A stretch of DNA of 64,000 nucleotides from Gordius sp. MW1 (Eukaryota > Nematomorpha > Gordioida > Gordea > Gordiidae). Under the pieces are notes generated by a model. The model saw nothing but the letters and a program-made list of their open reading frames with translations, did no database searches and was not told where the DNA came from. The translations under genes were made by a program, and so were the position numbers. The stretch's first letter is position 1; the number at the start of each line of letters is the position of its first letter. This document shows, one piece after another, positions 22,691 to 33,731 of this stretch. The DNA is taken from positions 1,598,001 to 1,662,000 of the forward strand of contig OZ038533.1 of NCBI GenBank assembly GCA_964036665.1. Direction: 5' to 3'.

Positions 22691-23096
22691 ATCATTTGGC
22701 AGGTACAAATGACGTTAGGCTCAATAAATCTTTTGAAATATTGATTATAACTTAACTAGACATGCTAAAAAATTTGTTAATTCCGTCACACAAGAATACG
22801 CCTTAACTCTTAATGTCAAACGTTTATTGTAAAATAAAAAAAAATACCTGAATTCTTTCCCATCGAGATTTGGTTGTGGCTTTCTTCGCATCATAGGTGC
22901 AGCAAGCTTACAAAACTCGCATTACCTGGCGAATCTTTCGATATTTTTATTTATTTTCGGGTACCACACCTATTGTCGGGCTAGTACATTCATTTAAACT
23001 ATACCTGCATGACTTTGATGTAAAATATTCAGTAGGTCCTAAATTAGAGAGAAAATGAATGGATAATAGAATACTATTTAGATCATTATTTAAAGT
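22691..23096. other. AT-rich non-coding DNA
   Basis: No gene or repeat is recognised. Confidence 0.4.
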
Positions 23097-23104
23097 GTGG
23101 AGTT

Positions 23105-23326
23105 CAGTGGCGTAAATAAGGGGGGGGCGGGAAATTCCCCCCCCCCCTTGGCAAAGATTAAACAATTTTTTTTATAGCTTCTCAACGCTGAGGAAACTAA
23201 AAATTGACATCAGAAATACCGTGTCTAAGAATAGATTTAATGGATTGGCTTTATTGACAATTCATCGGGAGAAGTTCTTAATTTTTGAAATATCCCCCCC
23301 TTGAGAAAATCCTGGCTACGCGCCTG
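23105..23326. mobile_element. hAT-type MITE (222 bp)
   Basis: Starts CAGTGGCGTAAATAAGG and ends CCTGGCTACGCGCCTG. Perfect 8 bp TSD, GTGGAGTT (23097-23104 and 23327-23334). It contains long G and C runs just inside the ends. Confidence 0.88.
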
Positions 23327-23334
23327 GTGGAGTT

Positions 23335-24150
23335 GGATTGATAAAATGTGTAGAGGGAAATGGCACGCTATATTAGGGAATATATAGCCCATCTTCTAGA
23401 ACTTACACATACAAAGTAAAGTAGATGCTTGTTCAACTATTATTTGAGATAAATATTCTATTATAGCGGAATTCACAATCTGTGGGTGTTTCTCTGCAAA
23501 AATTTGCATTCTCTCGATCAGCTTGCATTCGTTTACTTTTGCTTATATATTTTTTAAAGTAAGCCTATGTCTAGGATAAGATTGTAAATACTCTTATTTC
23601 TTTCTTTCTTATGATGTATACCATATATATATCTAAAGGGTAATAAAATCTTTGAGTTGTTATTTAGCATATAATCACAACTTAAAATATGTTTTAATAG
23701 ATATTTCATATCGAATAGTAGAATATAAAAACTCGGGCCTTCGGCCCTCGTGGGAAGGGGGAGAAGGGAAGGGAAGAGGGGAAGGGAAGGGGGGACGACT
23801 CATCTGTACTTCGTATAAATGTATCATATTTGCTATGCAATTTATGGGCGAGAAAGGTGGGAAGGGGCGAGAATGCCTATGGGGGGTATTAAATGCCTAA
23901 TGATTAATTAATTATTTATACAAATTTTCCATTATAGGCAAAATGTAATAAAGGCAAAATGTAATATAGGCAAGGGTTAGGGTTAGATTTAGTGTTTGCA
24001 TCTAGTTGCGTATTACATTAGTTTTTATGGCCTTTAGTGATTATGGGTCTAACAAACATTATATTATAAAACAACACAATGTTAAGAATTTGCAGAATTG
24101 TTGGGAGAAATTTTTTGTAGAATTTGAACAATTTTTAATTAAAAAAATCA
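23335..24150. other. Non-coding DNA with hairpin and purine tract
   Basis: No gene. A GGGCCTTCGGCCC hairpin lies near 23735-23747. It is followed by an almost pure purine stretch of GGGAAG repeats (about 23751-23797), which could adopt non-B DNA. GTTAGGGTTAG, like a telomere repeat, occurs once near 23976. Confidence 0.45.
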
Positions 24151-24154
24151 AAAA

Positions 24155-25110
24155 TTTGGCCAATGGTCACTTTTTCTCTATTGGTCAGTACCAACAGATA
24201 CTCTATAAGTCAATGATAGCCAAAAAAACGGAAAAAAAAATTTTGATGCTCACTTTGGCCAATGGTCATTTTTTTCCATTGGTCAGCAGCCAGGACACGG
24301 TAAAAGTGGATATAAATTCATAAGAGTAAAAAAAACGAAAAAAAAATTTTCGAATCACATTTTGGCCATTGGTCATTTTTTTCCATTGGTCAGCAGCCAG
24401 GACACGGTAAAAGTGGATATAAATTCATAATAGTCAAAAAAAAACGAAAAAAAAGTTTTCGAATCACATTTTGGCCAATGGTCATTTTATTCCATTGGTC
24501 AGCAGCCAGCGGACGGCCAAAAAGTCATAATAGCAATGGTAGGAACAGGAACAATCATAATAGTTAAAAAAAAACGAAAAAATAATTTCGATTCACATTT
24601 TGGCCAATGGTCATTTTTTCCATCGGTCAGGAGCCAGCGGACGGCCAAAAAGTCATAATAGCAATGGTAGTAACAGGAACAATCATAATAGTCAAAAAAA
24701 AAACGAAAAAAAAAAACTCGGACTCACATTTTGGCCAATGGTCATTTTTTCATTGGTCAGCAGCCAACGGACGGCCAAAAAGTCTTATAATCAATGATAG
24801 TAACAAGAACAATCATAAGAGTCAAAAAAACTCCGGGATTCTAACCCAAAAACTAGTTAAATTGCATAGCAATTAAAAGTAAACAACTTTTATTTATGTT
24901 TAATACATAACATTGGTCAGCAGCCAGCGGACGGCCAAAAAGTCATAATAGCAATGGTAGAAACAGGAACAATCATAATAGTCAAAAAAAAACGAAAAAA
25001 ATAATTTCGATTCACATTTTGGCCAATGGTCATTTTTTTCATTGGTCAGCAGCCAGCGGACGGCCAAAAATTCTTATTATCAATGATAGTAACAAGAACA
25101 ATCATAAGAG
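24155..25110. repeat. Tandem repeat A, units about 100-131 bp
   Basis: TTGGCCAATGGTCATTTTTT recurs, with variation, at about 24156, 24255, 24362, 24471, 24600, 24731 and 25019. Each unit goes on with CATTGGTCAGCAGCCAGCGG, an AGTCATAATAG stretch and an A-rich AAAAACGAAAAAAA block. CCAATGG and CCATTGG within each unit form a short inverted repeat. The units grow from about 99 to 131 bp along the array. Open frames through it are an artefact of the repeat. Confidence 0.85.
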
Positions 25111-25375
25111 TCAAAAAAACTCCGGGATTCTAACCCAAAAACTAGTTAAATTGCATAGCAACTAAAAAGTAAACAACTTTTATTTATGTTTATTATATAA
25201 CTAGTTAAATTGCATAGCATTAAAAGTAAACAACTTTTATCTGTTTATTATATAACTAGTTAAATTGCATAGCAATTAAAAGTAAACAACTTTTATTTAT
25301 GTTTATGATATAACTAGTTAAATTGCATAGCAATTAAAAGTAAACAACTTTTATTTATGTTTATTATATAATAGA
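24850..25375. repeat. Tandem repeat B, about 55-60 bp units
   Basis: AACTAGTTAAATTGCATAGC followed by AATTAAAAGTAAACAACTTTTATTT... recurs at about 24851, 25139, 25199, 25253 and 25312. One copy lies inside array A, the other four are tandem at its end. The two families are therefore interleaved. Confidence 0.85.
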
Positions 25376-25398
25376 TAATTTAACAAATCTTATATATA

Positions 25399-25497
25399 AC
25401 ACACCGAGAGAGATAGAGATGAGGGGTGGGGCACCTATTATGCATTAATTCTAAAAATAACACAGCGAGGGAGATAGAGATGAGGGGTGGGGCACCT
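25399..25497. repeat. Two-copy 60 bp repeat
   Basis: GAGATAGAGATGAGGGGTGG and the next GGCACCT occur twice, 60 bp apart, just after repeat B and about 300 bp before the MADF gene. Confidence 0.75.
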
Positions 25498-25803
25498 CTT
25501 TCTCATGCATAGCAATTAAAAATCGATAACCTAATATACCCAATGCAAATAGATAGGGTAACGGACAGACAACGGACAACGGACGGACAACCAAAAACGA
25601 GCCCATAAATTGCATAGCAATTAAAAACTAAAGAATAATAATGTGACTGCTGTCTAGGATTGATTTTAATTTTATTACACCTACACTTTCTTTATATGCT
25701 TAAGGGCTGATTTTTATATCGGATTTGCATCGCAGTCAAAAGTCGAGCGCGCATCATGTATTTTCGACGCACAGCACAGCATAATTTGTCAGCGATTCAC
25801 AAG
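25498..25803. other. Region upstream of the MADF gene
   Basis: It probably holds the promoter and 5' UTR. No TATA box stands out. It has ACGGACAACGGACGGAC repeats near 25561-25593 and ends in a short GC-richer stretch (25745-25770). Confidence 0.4.
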
Positions 25804-26618
25804 ATGCAAAACCTTTCGTAAGCTTCAATGTAATATCTTTTTAAAGTAATTAAGGTACAAGAAAAGTATAGAATTAATTAACATTGTAAAAAAAAATAAA
25901 ATAATTTGGGATGATCAGGAAGAAAATCATTCGAATAAGTTTGAATTGCGAAAATGTTGGGATTTGGTAGCTCTAGATTGTAATATGCCTGGTAATTTAT
26001 TCCATATGTTTTAATAATATTTCTTCAAAAGTGTTCGCTTGCAAAGCAAAATGGAAAACATTAAGAGATAGCTTTCGAAGAGCAAAAAAGACTGAATCAT
26101 CAAAAGGAGGGCCAGAAGGTGGAAGGCATGCAAGATGGCAGTTTTATTATGATATGAAATTTATGGATAAGGTATTTGATAAATCTTTAACAGCAAGCCC
26201 CTTGAATAATTCTGGTAAAGAAAATGGATCACCTCACAAATTGACAATACTGTCTGATCAAGAAAATCGATTGTTAGATGTAGAGGAATTAAAGTGTAAG
26301 AAAGTTAATGATTCAGATTTCCTGAATTTGACTATACTGTCTGATCAAAAAAATCGATTGTTAGATGTAGAGGAATCAAAATGTAAAAAAGTGAATGATT
26401 CAGATTTCCTAAAATTGACCATGCTGTCTGATCAAAATTATCCATTGCTGGATATAGAGGAATCAAAATATAAGAAAGAGAATGATTCAGATTTCCTCTT
26501 TTTTCAATCACTTTTGCCAGATCTTAAATCCCTTGATGTTATGTCAAAACACCAATGCAAAGAATACCTAATGAAAGTTGTATTTTGTTTTAAAAATAAT
26601 GTTCCTTTACCTTTTTGA
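25804..26618 (+). CDS. MADF-BESS domain protein, 3 exons
   Basis: Model: join 25804-25817, 25855-25991, 26032-26618, giving 245 residues. Introns of 37 and 40 nt have GT-AG ends and matching phases. The MADF domain (about residues 10-95) is assembled across all three exons: IELINIVKKNKIIWDD, then ELRKCWDLVALDCNMP, then KAKWKTLRDSFRRAKK and WQFYYDMKFMDKVF. A BESS-like motif lies at the C-terminus (FFQSLLPDLKSLDV, about 207-245). Between them are three 29-residue repeats (87 bp each, 26241-26501). MADF binds DNA and BESS mediates protein contacts in this family, so a nuclear transcription factor is likely. It could also be a domesticated or remnant PIF/Harbinger-type partner gene. The 14-base first exon is the least certain part. 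Confidence 0.78.
26241..26501 (+). repeat. Triplicated 87 bp coding repeat in MADF-BESS gene
   Basis: Starts at 26241, 26328 and 26415, each reading LT-I/M-LSDQ, then LLD-V/I-EE, then NDSDFL. The third copy runs into the BESS-like motif (DSDFLFFQSLL). All units are in frame, so the linker grew by tandem duplication. Confidence 0.9.
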
Positions 26619-27081
26619 AATTATTTATGTTTATATTTTGTCATATACATTGAAGTTTAATAATATATATATATAACCATATAGCTTCATGTATGCCAAG
26701 CATGTATAGTGTTACCATCATAAAAAATAAGAGTAATATACAAAGCAATAGATTTAATCAAAAATGTATAACTTTTTAGTGCGAGGTTCGTTATTTTCAG
26801 CTGGTGAGACAACTTGAACAGGTAGAGATCAACATGGCTTTAATATAATTAAAAATGAAAACTTCTAAACAAGCCTCATATTTAGGATATTGATAAGTGT
26901 CTGATATTTTATACTTTATATTATTTATTAGAACTTGATATATATAATAAAATTTTCTTAAAATCTTCTAAATAATAAAATTTGTTTAAAATAATTGCAA
27001 CTTTCTAAAATCCGATATTTATCAATTCCTAAAGCAGAACATATACATATTAAAAAGATTTTGGAATCAATATAAAAAGGT
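26619..27081. other. 3' flank of MADF gene and tRNA downstream region
   Basis: AT-rich. It probably contains the MADF 3' UTR: AATAAAA-like signals occur near 26948, but none is clearly placed. No gene is seen. Confidence 0.4.
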
Positions 27082-27086
27082 AAAAA
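27082..27086 (-). terminator. Pol III terminator of tRNA-Lys
   Basis: Five T residues on the minus strand, four bases beyond the tRNA 3' end. Confidence 0.75.
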
Positions 27087-27090
27087 TATT

Positions 27091-27163
27091 CGCCCAACGT
27101 GGGGCTCGAACCCACGACCCTGAGGTTAAGAGCCTCATGCTCTACCGACTGAGCTAGCCGGGC
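27091..27163 (-). tRNA. tRNA-Lys (anticodon CTT)
   Basis: 73 nt on the minus strand. GCCCGGC pairs with GTTGGGC in the acceptor stem. TAGCTCAGTCGGTAGAGCA gives the D arm and A box. GAGGCTCTTAACCTC gives the anticodon arm with loop CTCTTAA and anticodon CTT, which reads AAG lysine codons. GGGTTCGAGCCCC gives the T arm and B box. The discriminator base is G. No intron. The sequence is very close to typical animal tRNA-Lys(CTT), and a T5 terminator follows. Confidence 0.96.
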
Positions 27164-27301
27164 TTGCATACATTTCCATTAAAACCATTTATATATGTAT
27201 ATACGACAAAAATATTTAATGTTTCTGACTTGATAATCAGCTATTTCTCTGTGTATTTTTCCCCCAAATTTGTTTAAACTTGTATTTTTTAAGTCCATAT
27301 A

Positions 27302-27460
27302 CATGGGCGTACCCAAGTTTTGGATTAGTGGGGGGCAAAATCGTTTTAAGTTCAATTTGGGGGGGGGGGGGGGGGAGGCAAAACATAAATTTTTCTATTT
27401 TTATGGGTTTGTGTATTGAAATTTTTTTCATCCTGCCCCCCCCCCCTGGCTACTCTCACG
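27302..27460. mobile_element. hAT-type MITE (159 bp)
   Basis: Starts CATGGGCGTACCCAAG and ends CCCTGGCTACTCTCACG. Flanks TCCATATA and TCCATATC agree at 7 of 8 bases. It holds a 17-base G-run region near 27359-27375. Confidence 0.75.
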
Positions 27461-27588
27461 TCCATATCAATAATATGTTCCCATATTTAAATCAATCAGC
27501 TCGCCGGTTATAAATATATAAAAGCATGGGCCCGGTTAAGATAGACCCGGGCCGCTGATTTTTTTCATAGCCCGAGACTCCTTAAAAA

Positions 27589-27712
27589 CATGGGCGTAAC
27601 CAAAATTTTCAATTCAAAAACCCTTAAAATTAAAAAAATTTACGTTTGCCCCTCCCTAATTGAACTTTTAAACGTTTTGCCCCCCCCCCAACAAAACCTG
27701 GCTACGCCCATG
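27589..27712. mobile_element. hAT-type MITE (124 bp)
   Basis: Starts CATGGGCGTAACC and ends CCTGGCTACGCCCATG. Flanks CTTAAAAA and CTTACAAA agree at 7 of 8 bases. Confidence 0.75.
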
Positions 27713-28240
27713 CTTACAAACATTAATATTATGTTTCTTCATATTCGGGTTACAGTGGCGCAAATGCGGGGGGCGGGGAAAATATTTTAGATCTAAAGAG
27801 TATATTTTATAGTTGTGCAACGTAACTGATTAAGTAAGACACTTATTAATTGATATGCAATTTATTGCAATGCTCCCACTCCAGATGAAGTTCTTGAGAT
27901 ATTATCAAAATTAATTTATAATGACTTTCTTTTTTTAATTTTAATGCTGAAATAAAAATGCTATAAAAAGGGCCAATCCATTTATCTATTTTTTGACATA
28001 GTATTTCTTATATAAAAGCTAATAGGTACAGAATAGCTGTGATGTTGGGAAAGATTACTTTTTATAATCAGATAGGGCGTCGAAGGGATTCTTAATCCTT
28101 CTTTATTATTATTCGCGTTTCTGGCAAAACAATCAAACTAAGAATTCAGAGGAAATATTATTTGAAAATTTGCCAAAACTGGTTTCTTGTCCAAAAACCG
28201 TTCATTTTCTTTGCATATCTAGGTTTCTTAAGTTCAAAAT

Positions 28241-28411
28241 TATAGAATATCCGGTTTTTAGGTAACATATAAGAAACAAAACAAAAGGTGACTGATGGTA
28301 ATAACAATAACACGTTTAAATAGACATTCTATTTACAACCAATTAACAATCAATTAACATTACATTTCAATTCGAACGCTCAAGGTCAAGATAGTATTTG
28401 CATACATTACA
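28241..28411 (-). repeat. 3' LTR of gypsy X
   Basis: On the minus strand it starts TGTAATGTATGC and ends GATATTCTATA. It matches the 5' LTR apart from one T/A-run indel. Confidence 0.9.
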
Positions 28412-28429
28412 TTACTCCCCCTTTTAAAG
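28412..28429 (-). promoter_or_regulatory. Polypurine tract of gypsy X
   Basis: On the minus strand, CTTTAAAAGGGGGAGTAA directly precedes the 3' LTR. Confidence 0.75.
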
Positions 28430-29690
28430 TTGCCCTACATCGTATCGATCAGGTGGTTTGGATACCCTTTTGTGTTCTAGAATGTTTCGCTCGGACACCG
28501 CACCTTGGTCAATCGTTGTTCTTTCCCGTAACTGATCTCCGTGTTTCCTTCTTCCGTCTATATTAACGTCATACGTAGTCGAACTTGTTCGTGCTTCTAC
28601 AAGTCCTTCCCTCCATCCCGGACTTGTGTCATTATGTACCCACACCTGCTGTTCGGGTTCGAAGAATCTTTCTTGGGTCCATCGGTTTTTATAGTACTTT
28701 TGTTTCCAGATCGATTCTTCAACCTTGTCGCGAGTCGTTCTTCTGAGCTGGTCTAGCGTCGTACGAATCCTGCGATTGAACATCGCCTCAGCCGGGCTAA
28801 TACCTGTAGTCACGTTTTGACTACTACGCATGCTCATTAATACTTGTAGTAAGTTTAACGAGTCATTAACCCCCGACTTTTTATTCGCATAGAACTTACT
28901 TTTAATAGTTCTAATATATCTCTCGGCTAAACCATTAGTTTTGGGGTGGTAGGGCGGTCCCGTAAATTGAACTATGCCATTGTTTTTACAAAAAATTTTA
29001 AATTCCGTAGATTTAAATTGCGCTGACAATATATCTAGGTAACCCAAAACGCGCAAATATTGTCCTTAAATTTTGGATAATTTTTGTTGAGTTTATCTCG
29101 CCCAGCACCATTACTTCGGGCCATTTTGTAAAAGCATCAATGCAAACTAACCAATACTTCTTATTAATGGGTCCCGCTAGATCTATGTGAACCCGTTCCC
29201 AAGGCTTGTTAGGAACGTTCCAAGCGTATAGGGGTACCTCTTTAATGTTTGGTCGTTCTTCTTGGCAATATTTACAAGTATTAACGTATTTTTCTATGTC
29301 TACGTCAATATTATTCTAGTACACATAGTATCTCCCTAACGACTTCATAGCCACGATTCCCGGATGACCATCATGTAAAATTTTAAGAATATCTGGCCTT
29401 AATTTTTCCGGAATTATAAGTCGATCGCTCTATAACTTCTTTTAGTACATTATCTTTTATTGTTTCCTTTACAATATTTTTTGTATTCAAAGTCAAGTCA
29501 TCGATTAATTGTAATTTAATTCTTCGTATATCATTATCGATGTTTAAATTATGAGGTGAATCCTTTGGGCATAACCGAGAAAGTGCATCAGCACACTGAT
29601 TAGATTTCCCTGGGATGTATTTTATATCATAATCATATTAAAGTAATTTAATTGCCCATCTTAGTAACCTATTATTGGTTATTTTACTAA
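28424..29690 (-). pseudogene. Gypsy X RNase H end and integrase
   Basis: Reading from 29690 downwards: KITNNRLLRWAIKLL, a stop, then YIPGKSNQCADALSRLCP, the end of RNase H. A decayed HHCC zinc region and integrase core follow with frame breaks (29040-29450). The last stretch, 29056-28424, is open: PPYHPKTNGLAERYIRTIKS with the catalytic Glu, then PAEAMFNRRIRT, WVHNDTSPGWREGLV and a C-terminal tail ending RVSKPPDRYDVGQL. This half is separated from the rest of the gene by element Y. Confidence 0.82.
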
Positions 29691-29694
29691 GATC

Positions 29695-29869
29695 TGTAGT
29701 ATTCTTAACTACAATGTAGTATATCAACTACTCAGAAATCGCTGAAGCTTTTTATTAATATGCAAAATCAACTAAAACATGTGATGATGAAAAAACATAT
29801 ATATTCCCCACTAGGAACAACGAACTTAAACGTATATATAAATACAAAGTATAAATCTATGATATTACA
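29695..29869 (-). repeat. 3' LTR of gypsy Y
   Basis: 175 bp. On the + strand it starts TGTAGTATTCTT and ends GATATTACA. It is followed by TTTCTCCCTATTTTAAAAG, the purine tract in reverse (29870-29888). Confidence 0.9.
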
Positions 29870-29881
29870 TTTCTCCCTATT

Positions 29882-32800
29882 TTAAAAGTTAAATTCATCG
29901 TGGAATCGTACCGGTGGTTTTGATATTCTTGTTGAACGTCGCAATATAGGGGGACTTTCAACTCCTTCTATGTTTTGTTCCAAACCTGTTGTCGCAGTCT
30001 CTAAACTTGGCATAAACTGTGATCGCAGCCTAAACTTCATTTGATCAGCAAGTTTTCTTTTGATTCCACCGTCTGTCCGGACATTATACGAATAGTGGCC
30101 CTTACGTTCTACAATAATACCTTTGTACCATCCCGGCTTAATTTCGTTGCGAATCCATACTGGATCTCCAACATCAAATTCCCTAAAACGTACATTTTGA
30201 TCGTGATATGTTTTCTGCTTCCATATCTTCTCCCTTATTACGTTTCTTAAATCCGGCTTTATTAAATCTAGTGCGGTTTGTAATCTCCTTCCTAAAAATA
30301 ATTCGGATGGGGTTTTTCCCGTCGTCGCTTGAGGAGAGTTTCTGTAACTTATCAAGACCTGTTGGAGACAAAGTTCTTTGTTCCAAGTCTGTTTTCTCGC
30401 CGCATAATATCTTGTTTTTAACGTCCTTATCATCCTTTCGGCCTGCCCATTGGTTTTAGGATGATATGGAGTCGATTTTATGTGAGTAATATTATTTGAA
30501 ACACAGAATTTGAAAAATTCTTGTCCAGCAAATTGTGGTCCATTGTCTGACACAATCTGCGTCGGAATTCCAAATCTACAGAACCAATTCCGTAGATGAT
30601 TGATTACGGCCGATGTTGTTGTCGAAGTTACCGTTGCTACCTCAACCCATTTTGAGAATGAGTCTATTAATACTAACCACCATTTTCCTTCTATTGGACC
30701 AGCTATATCAATGTGCACACGGTCCCACACACGATCAGGTAAATTCCATGGATAGAGCGGTACCTGCTTTTCTGGAGGTCGCACTTCTTGACATCCTTCG
30801 CATGATTTTACATGTCTGTCAATGTCTTCATCCATTCTCGGCCAATAAACATAATAGCGACAAACATTTCGCATCCCAGTAATTCCAGGATGTCCTTGAT
30901 GTAAAATCCGAAGAACCAAATTCTGTAAAGATTTCGGAATGATCAACCTATTTCCTAGAAATAGTAGTCCACTTTCGTATGAAATCTCTTCACGTTTATT
31001 GAAATATCCTTTTATATCTAACTGAAATTTGGACATGTCAATGCGCCAATTGCGCTCAATAGCACGAATTAATTCTAGACAACTACGATCTGTCTTTATT
31101 GCATTTTTAATCATTTCTCTATTCAGTGTTAAGTCCTCGATCATTAATAACCCAATATTGTTTATATTTGCATCGTCATCATCTTCGTGAGTAGTCAATC
31201 TAGACAGAGCATCTGCACATTTGTTGTTTTTACCCATACGATATTTAATTTCATATTGATATGAATTTAATAGTAAAGCCCACCGTACCAGCCTGTTATT
31301 AACGATTTTGGGTAGATCCCTTTTACAACCGAAAATTCTTTCTAACGGTTTGTGGTCCGTTGTTAACGCAAATTTTCGTCCTCTGAGATACTAATTAAAT
31401 TTCTCAACTCCAAAAATTATGGCTCTAGCTTCACGGTCAATCGTCGAATAATGTTTTTCTGATTGGCTCAACGTTCTAGAAGCATAAGCTATGGGTCTTT
31501 CAGATTTGTCGGGAAAAACATGAGATATCACGGCGCCTACATCTGTCTCGGACGCATCAACTGCAAGATTAACTGGTAACGTTGTACTATACGGTACTAA
31601 GGTGTCAGTAGATGAAAGCATCAACTTAACTTCATCAAAAATTTTTTGTTCCTGAATTGTCCATCTCCACATTATGGTAGAACCAGTTAAGGCATGTAGT
31701 GGAGCACATTTTTCGTGTAATCGAGGAATAAACCGTTCCTGATAATTTACAAGACCTAAAAATGAGCGTAGCTCCTTTTTATTTTCTGGTATCTTGAAAT
31801 TCTTAATTGACTCAATGCGTTCTTCTGTAGGGTGGATACCTGTCGAATCAATTTTATGTCCTAGATAGATAACTGAGTTTTGGAAAAATTTTACTTTTTC
31901 CTTTTTTGCTTTCAGCCCAGCATTTTGTATTCTTGTTAGGACCTCGTTTAGATTTTTCAAATGGTCATCTTGATTTAACCCCGTGACTATAATATCATCT
32001 AACAGTACCCCAGTGTGCGGAATTCCCTTTAATAAGTTTTCCATATATCGTTGAAAAAGATTTGGTGCCGTCGCTAAACCAAATGGCAAACGTTTGTACC
32101 TAAAATGACCAACATGCGTAGCAATTGTTAACAATTGTCTACTCTCTTCATCTACCATCATTTGTAAATACGCGTCGCGTAGATCTATCACTGTATATTT
32201 CTCACCACCAGCTATTTTTGTAATTAGATCATCAAATGTTGGCAGCATATGATCATTGGTACTAAGGTAGGGGTTCAAAGTAACTCTGAAATCCCCACAG
32301 ATTCGAATAGAACCATTCCCTTTAACAACATTTACCGTTGGTGTGATCCATTTAACTTCACTTAAAGATGGGTCCACTCGTTCAATAATGTTTTCGTCCT
32401 CCAACCTTTTTAATTCCAATTCTACTTTTTTCCTTAACGGAAACGGTACCCTTCGGGGTTGAAATGATATTGGCTGGCTTTCATCTTTTAAAAATATTTT
32501 GACTTTATAATTCTTAATAACTCCGGGGCCATCGCTAAATATAGTTGGATACCGAGTAAGTAATAGGGAATCTAATTCCTGTTGTATTTTGTTTATTGAA
32601 ACCTCACCCGGCAGGTCAAGGTCAAACGCTTTTATCCAGTCAAGGCCAAAAATTGCCCCTTCGTTTGCTGTTGTAACCACTACAGGTAATGTCAAAACTT
32701 TTAGACCAAGTTGAACTGTAACTTTAGTTTTTCCTAAGATTGGTATTGGATGGTATCCAAAAGATCTTAATTTTGGGCATTCTTCAAGAGTTGGATTCTG

Positions 32801-33697
32801 AATCAAATTATAAATTTCTTGGTTTATAATTGAGACTGCTGCTCCTGTGTCGAAAAGCATCTTGCATAGTTTTTGGTTGATACAAACCTTGATATAGGGT
32901 TTCTTCATCCCCAAACTTGTATAATTTTTTACGTGTAAAGTATTTATCATATTGACAGATCCTGTATGACAAAATCTTGCAAAATGTCCCCTTCTGTGGC
33001 ATTTGTAGCACTCTTTATTAAATGCTGGGCACTTGTTAACTTCATGCACATTTCCACATCTCTCACATCTTTTAGTAGATGTTGATCCTTGGTGGAGAAA
33101 TTTCTTTGTGGTGACATGTCTAAATTTTGGCTTAGACTTTTGATATATTACATCTATTTCATGAGTTACTACTTCATTTCTTGCTAATTCCATTGCTTCA
33201 GCAATTTTATACAAATCTTCAAACGTAATTGCATTTCCTTCGGGATCAACTGCATCTGGCCATCTTGTTCTAACTTCAATTTCAAAAGTTTTATTCTGTA
33301 TTCCATGAATGAATTGATCCCTCAACCTTTCATTAAGTTGTATAGAAAAGTCACATTCTTCTGCAATTTGTTTCAATTTTGTTGCATAATCTTTTATTGA
33401 CTCTCCATCATTTTTTAGGCAACGAATAAACATTAATCTATTTTGAAAAATGGTATTTTTTACAGTAAATACCTTTCTGATGATTTGAATCAATTCATTG
33501 TATTTTAGTTTAGTAACATCCTTTGGGTATACAAAAGTTCTTATCTTCTCGATGTGAGATAAGCCCATATACGCTAAAATCAGCGTGGTGGCTTTCTTAT
33601 CCAAATTTTCAATATTCCTGGCCCTAAAAATATTTTCAATGGTAAATATATAAGAATCAATCTTATCTGTGCCATTGTAGCAAGGAATTATGTCCAT
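29882..33697 (-). pseudogene. Gag-pol of gypsy Y with one amber stop
   Basis: Start MDIIPCYNG at 33697; an upstream ATG at 33727 lies in the primer site and is less likely. Gag is followed by two knuckles, CERCGNVHEVNKC and CYKCHRRGHFARFC. Protease has LFDTGAAVSII. RT has RICGDFRVTLNP, YTVIDLRDAYLQM, RLPFGLATAPNLFQ and LLDD where YxDD is usual (GVLLDDIIVTG). RNase H has NLAVDASETDVGAVI. At 31391-31393 a TAG replaces the Gln expected in KFNxYLRGRKF; element X has CAG there. The same frame continues to 29882 with an integrase zinc region (HPGITGMRNVCRYY, C-X2-C) and the D,D,E core (HIDIAGP, IVSDNGPQFAG, TNGQAERMIRT). Confidence 0.9.
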
Positions 33698-33715
33698 GGC
33701 CAAAGAATAAATGTA

Positions 33716-33726
33716 GTACCGCGCCA
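33716..33726 (-). promoter_or_regulatory. Primer binding site of gypsy Y
   Basis: On the minus strand, TGGCGCGGTAC lies five bases after the 5' LTR. The TGG start is typical; the tRNA was not identified. Confidence 0.55.
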
Positions 33727-33731
33727 ATAAA

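Noticed and set aside
23971..23986. Telomere-like GTTAGGGTTAG
   Set aside because: Only two partial units, with no array. Not a telomeric tract.
24006..24876. Open frames in the 24.0-24.9 kb region
   Set aside because: They run through tandem repeat A and encode the repeated ANGHFF-type text. No coding signal apart from the repeat.
24155..25375. CRISPR-like array
   Set aside because: Units and spacers do not have constant repeat and unique-spacer structure, and the window is eukaryotic. It is ordinary tandem repeat DNA.
30041..30882. Plus-strand open frames opposite the gypsy Y integrase
   Set aside because: They are antisense shadows of a well-supported minus-strand pol.
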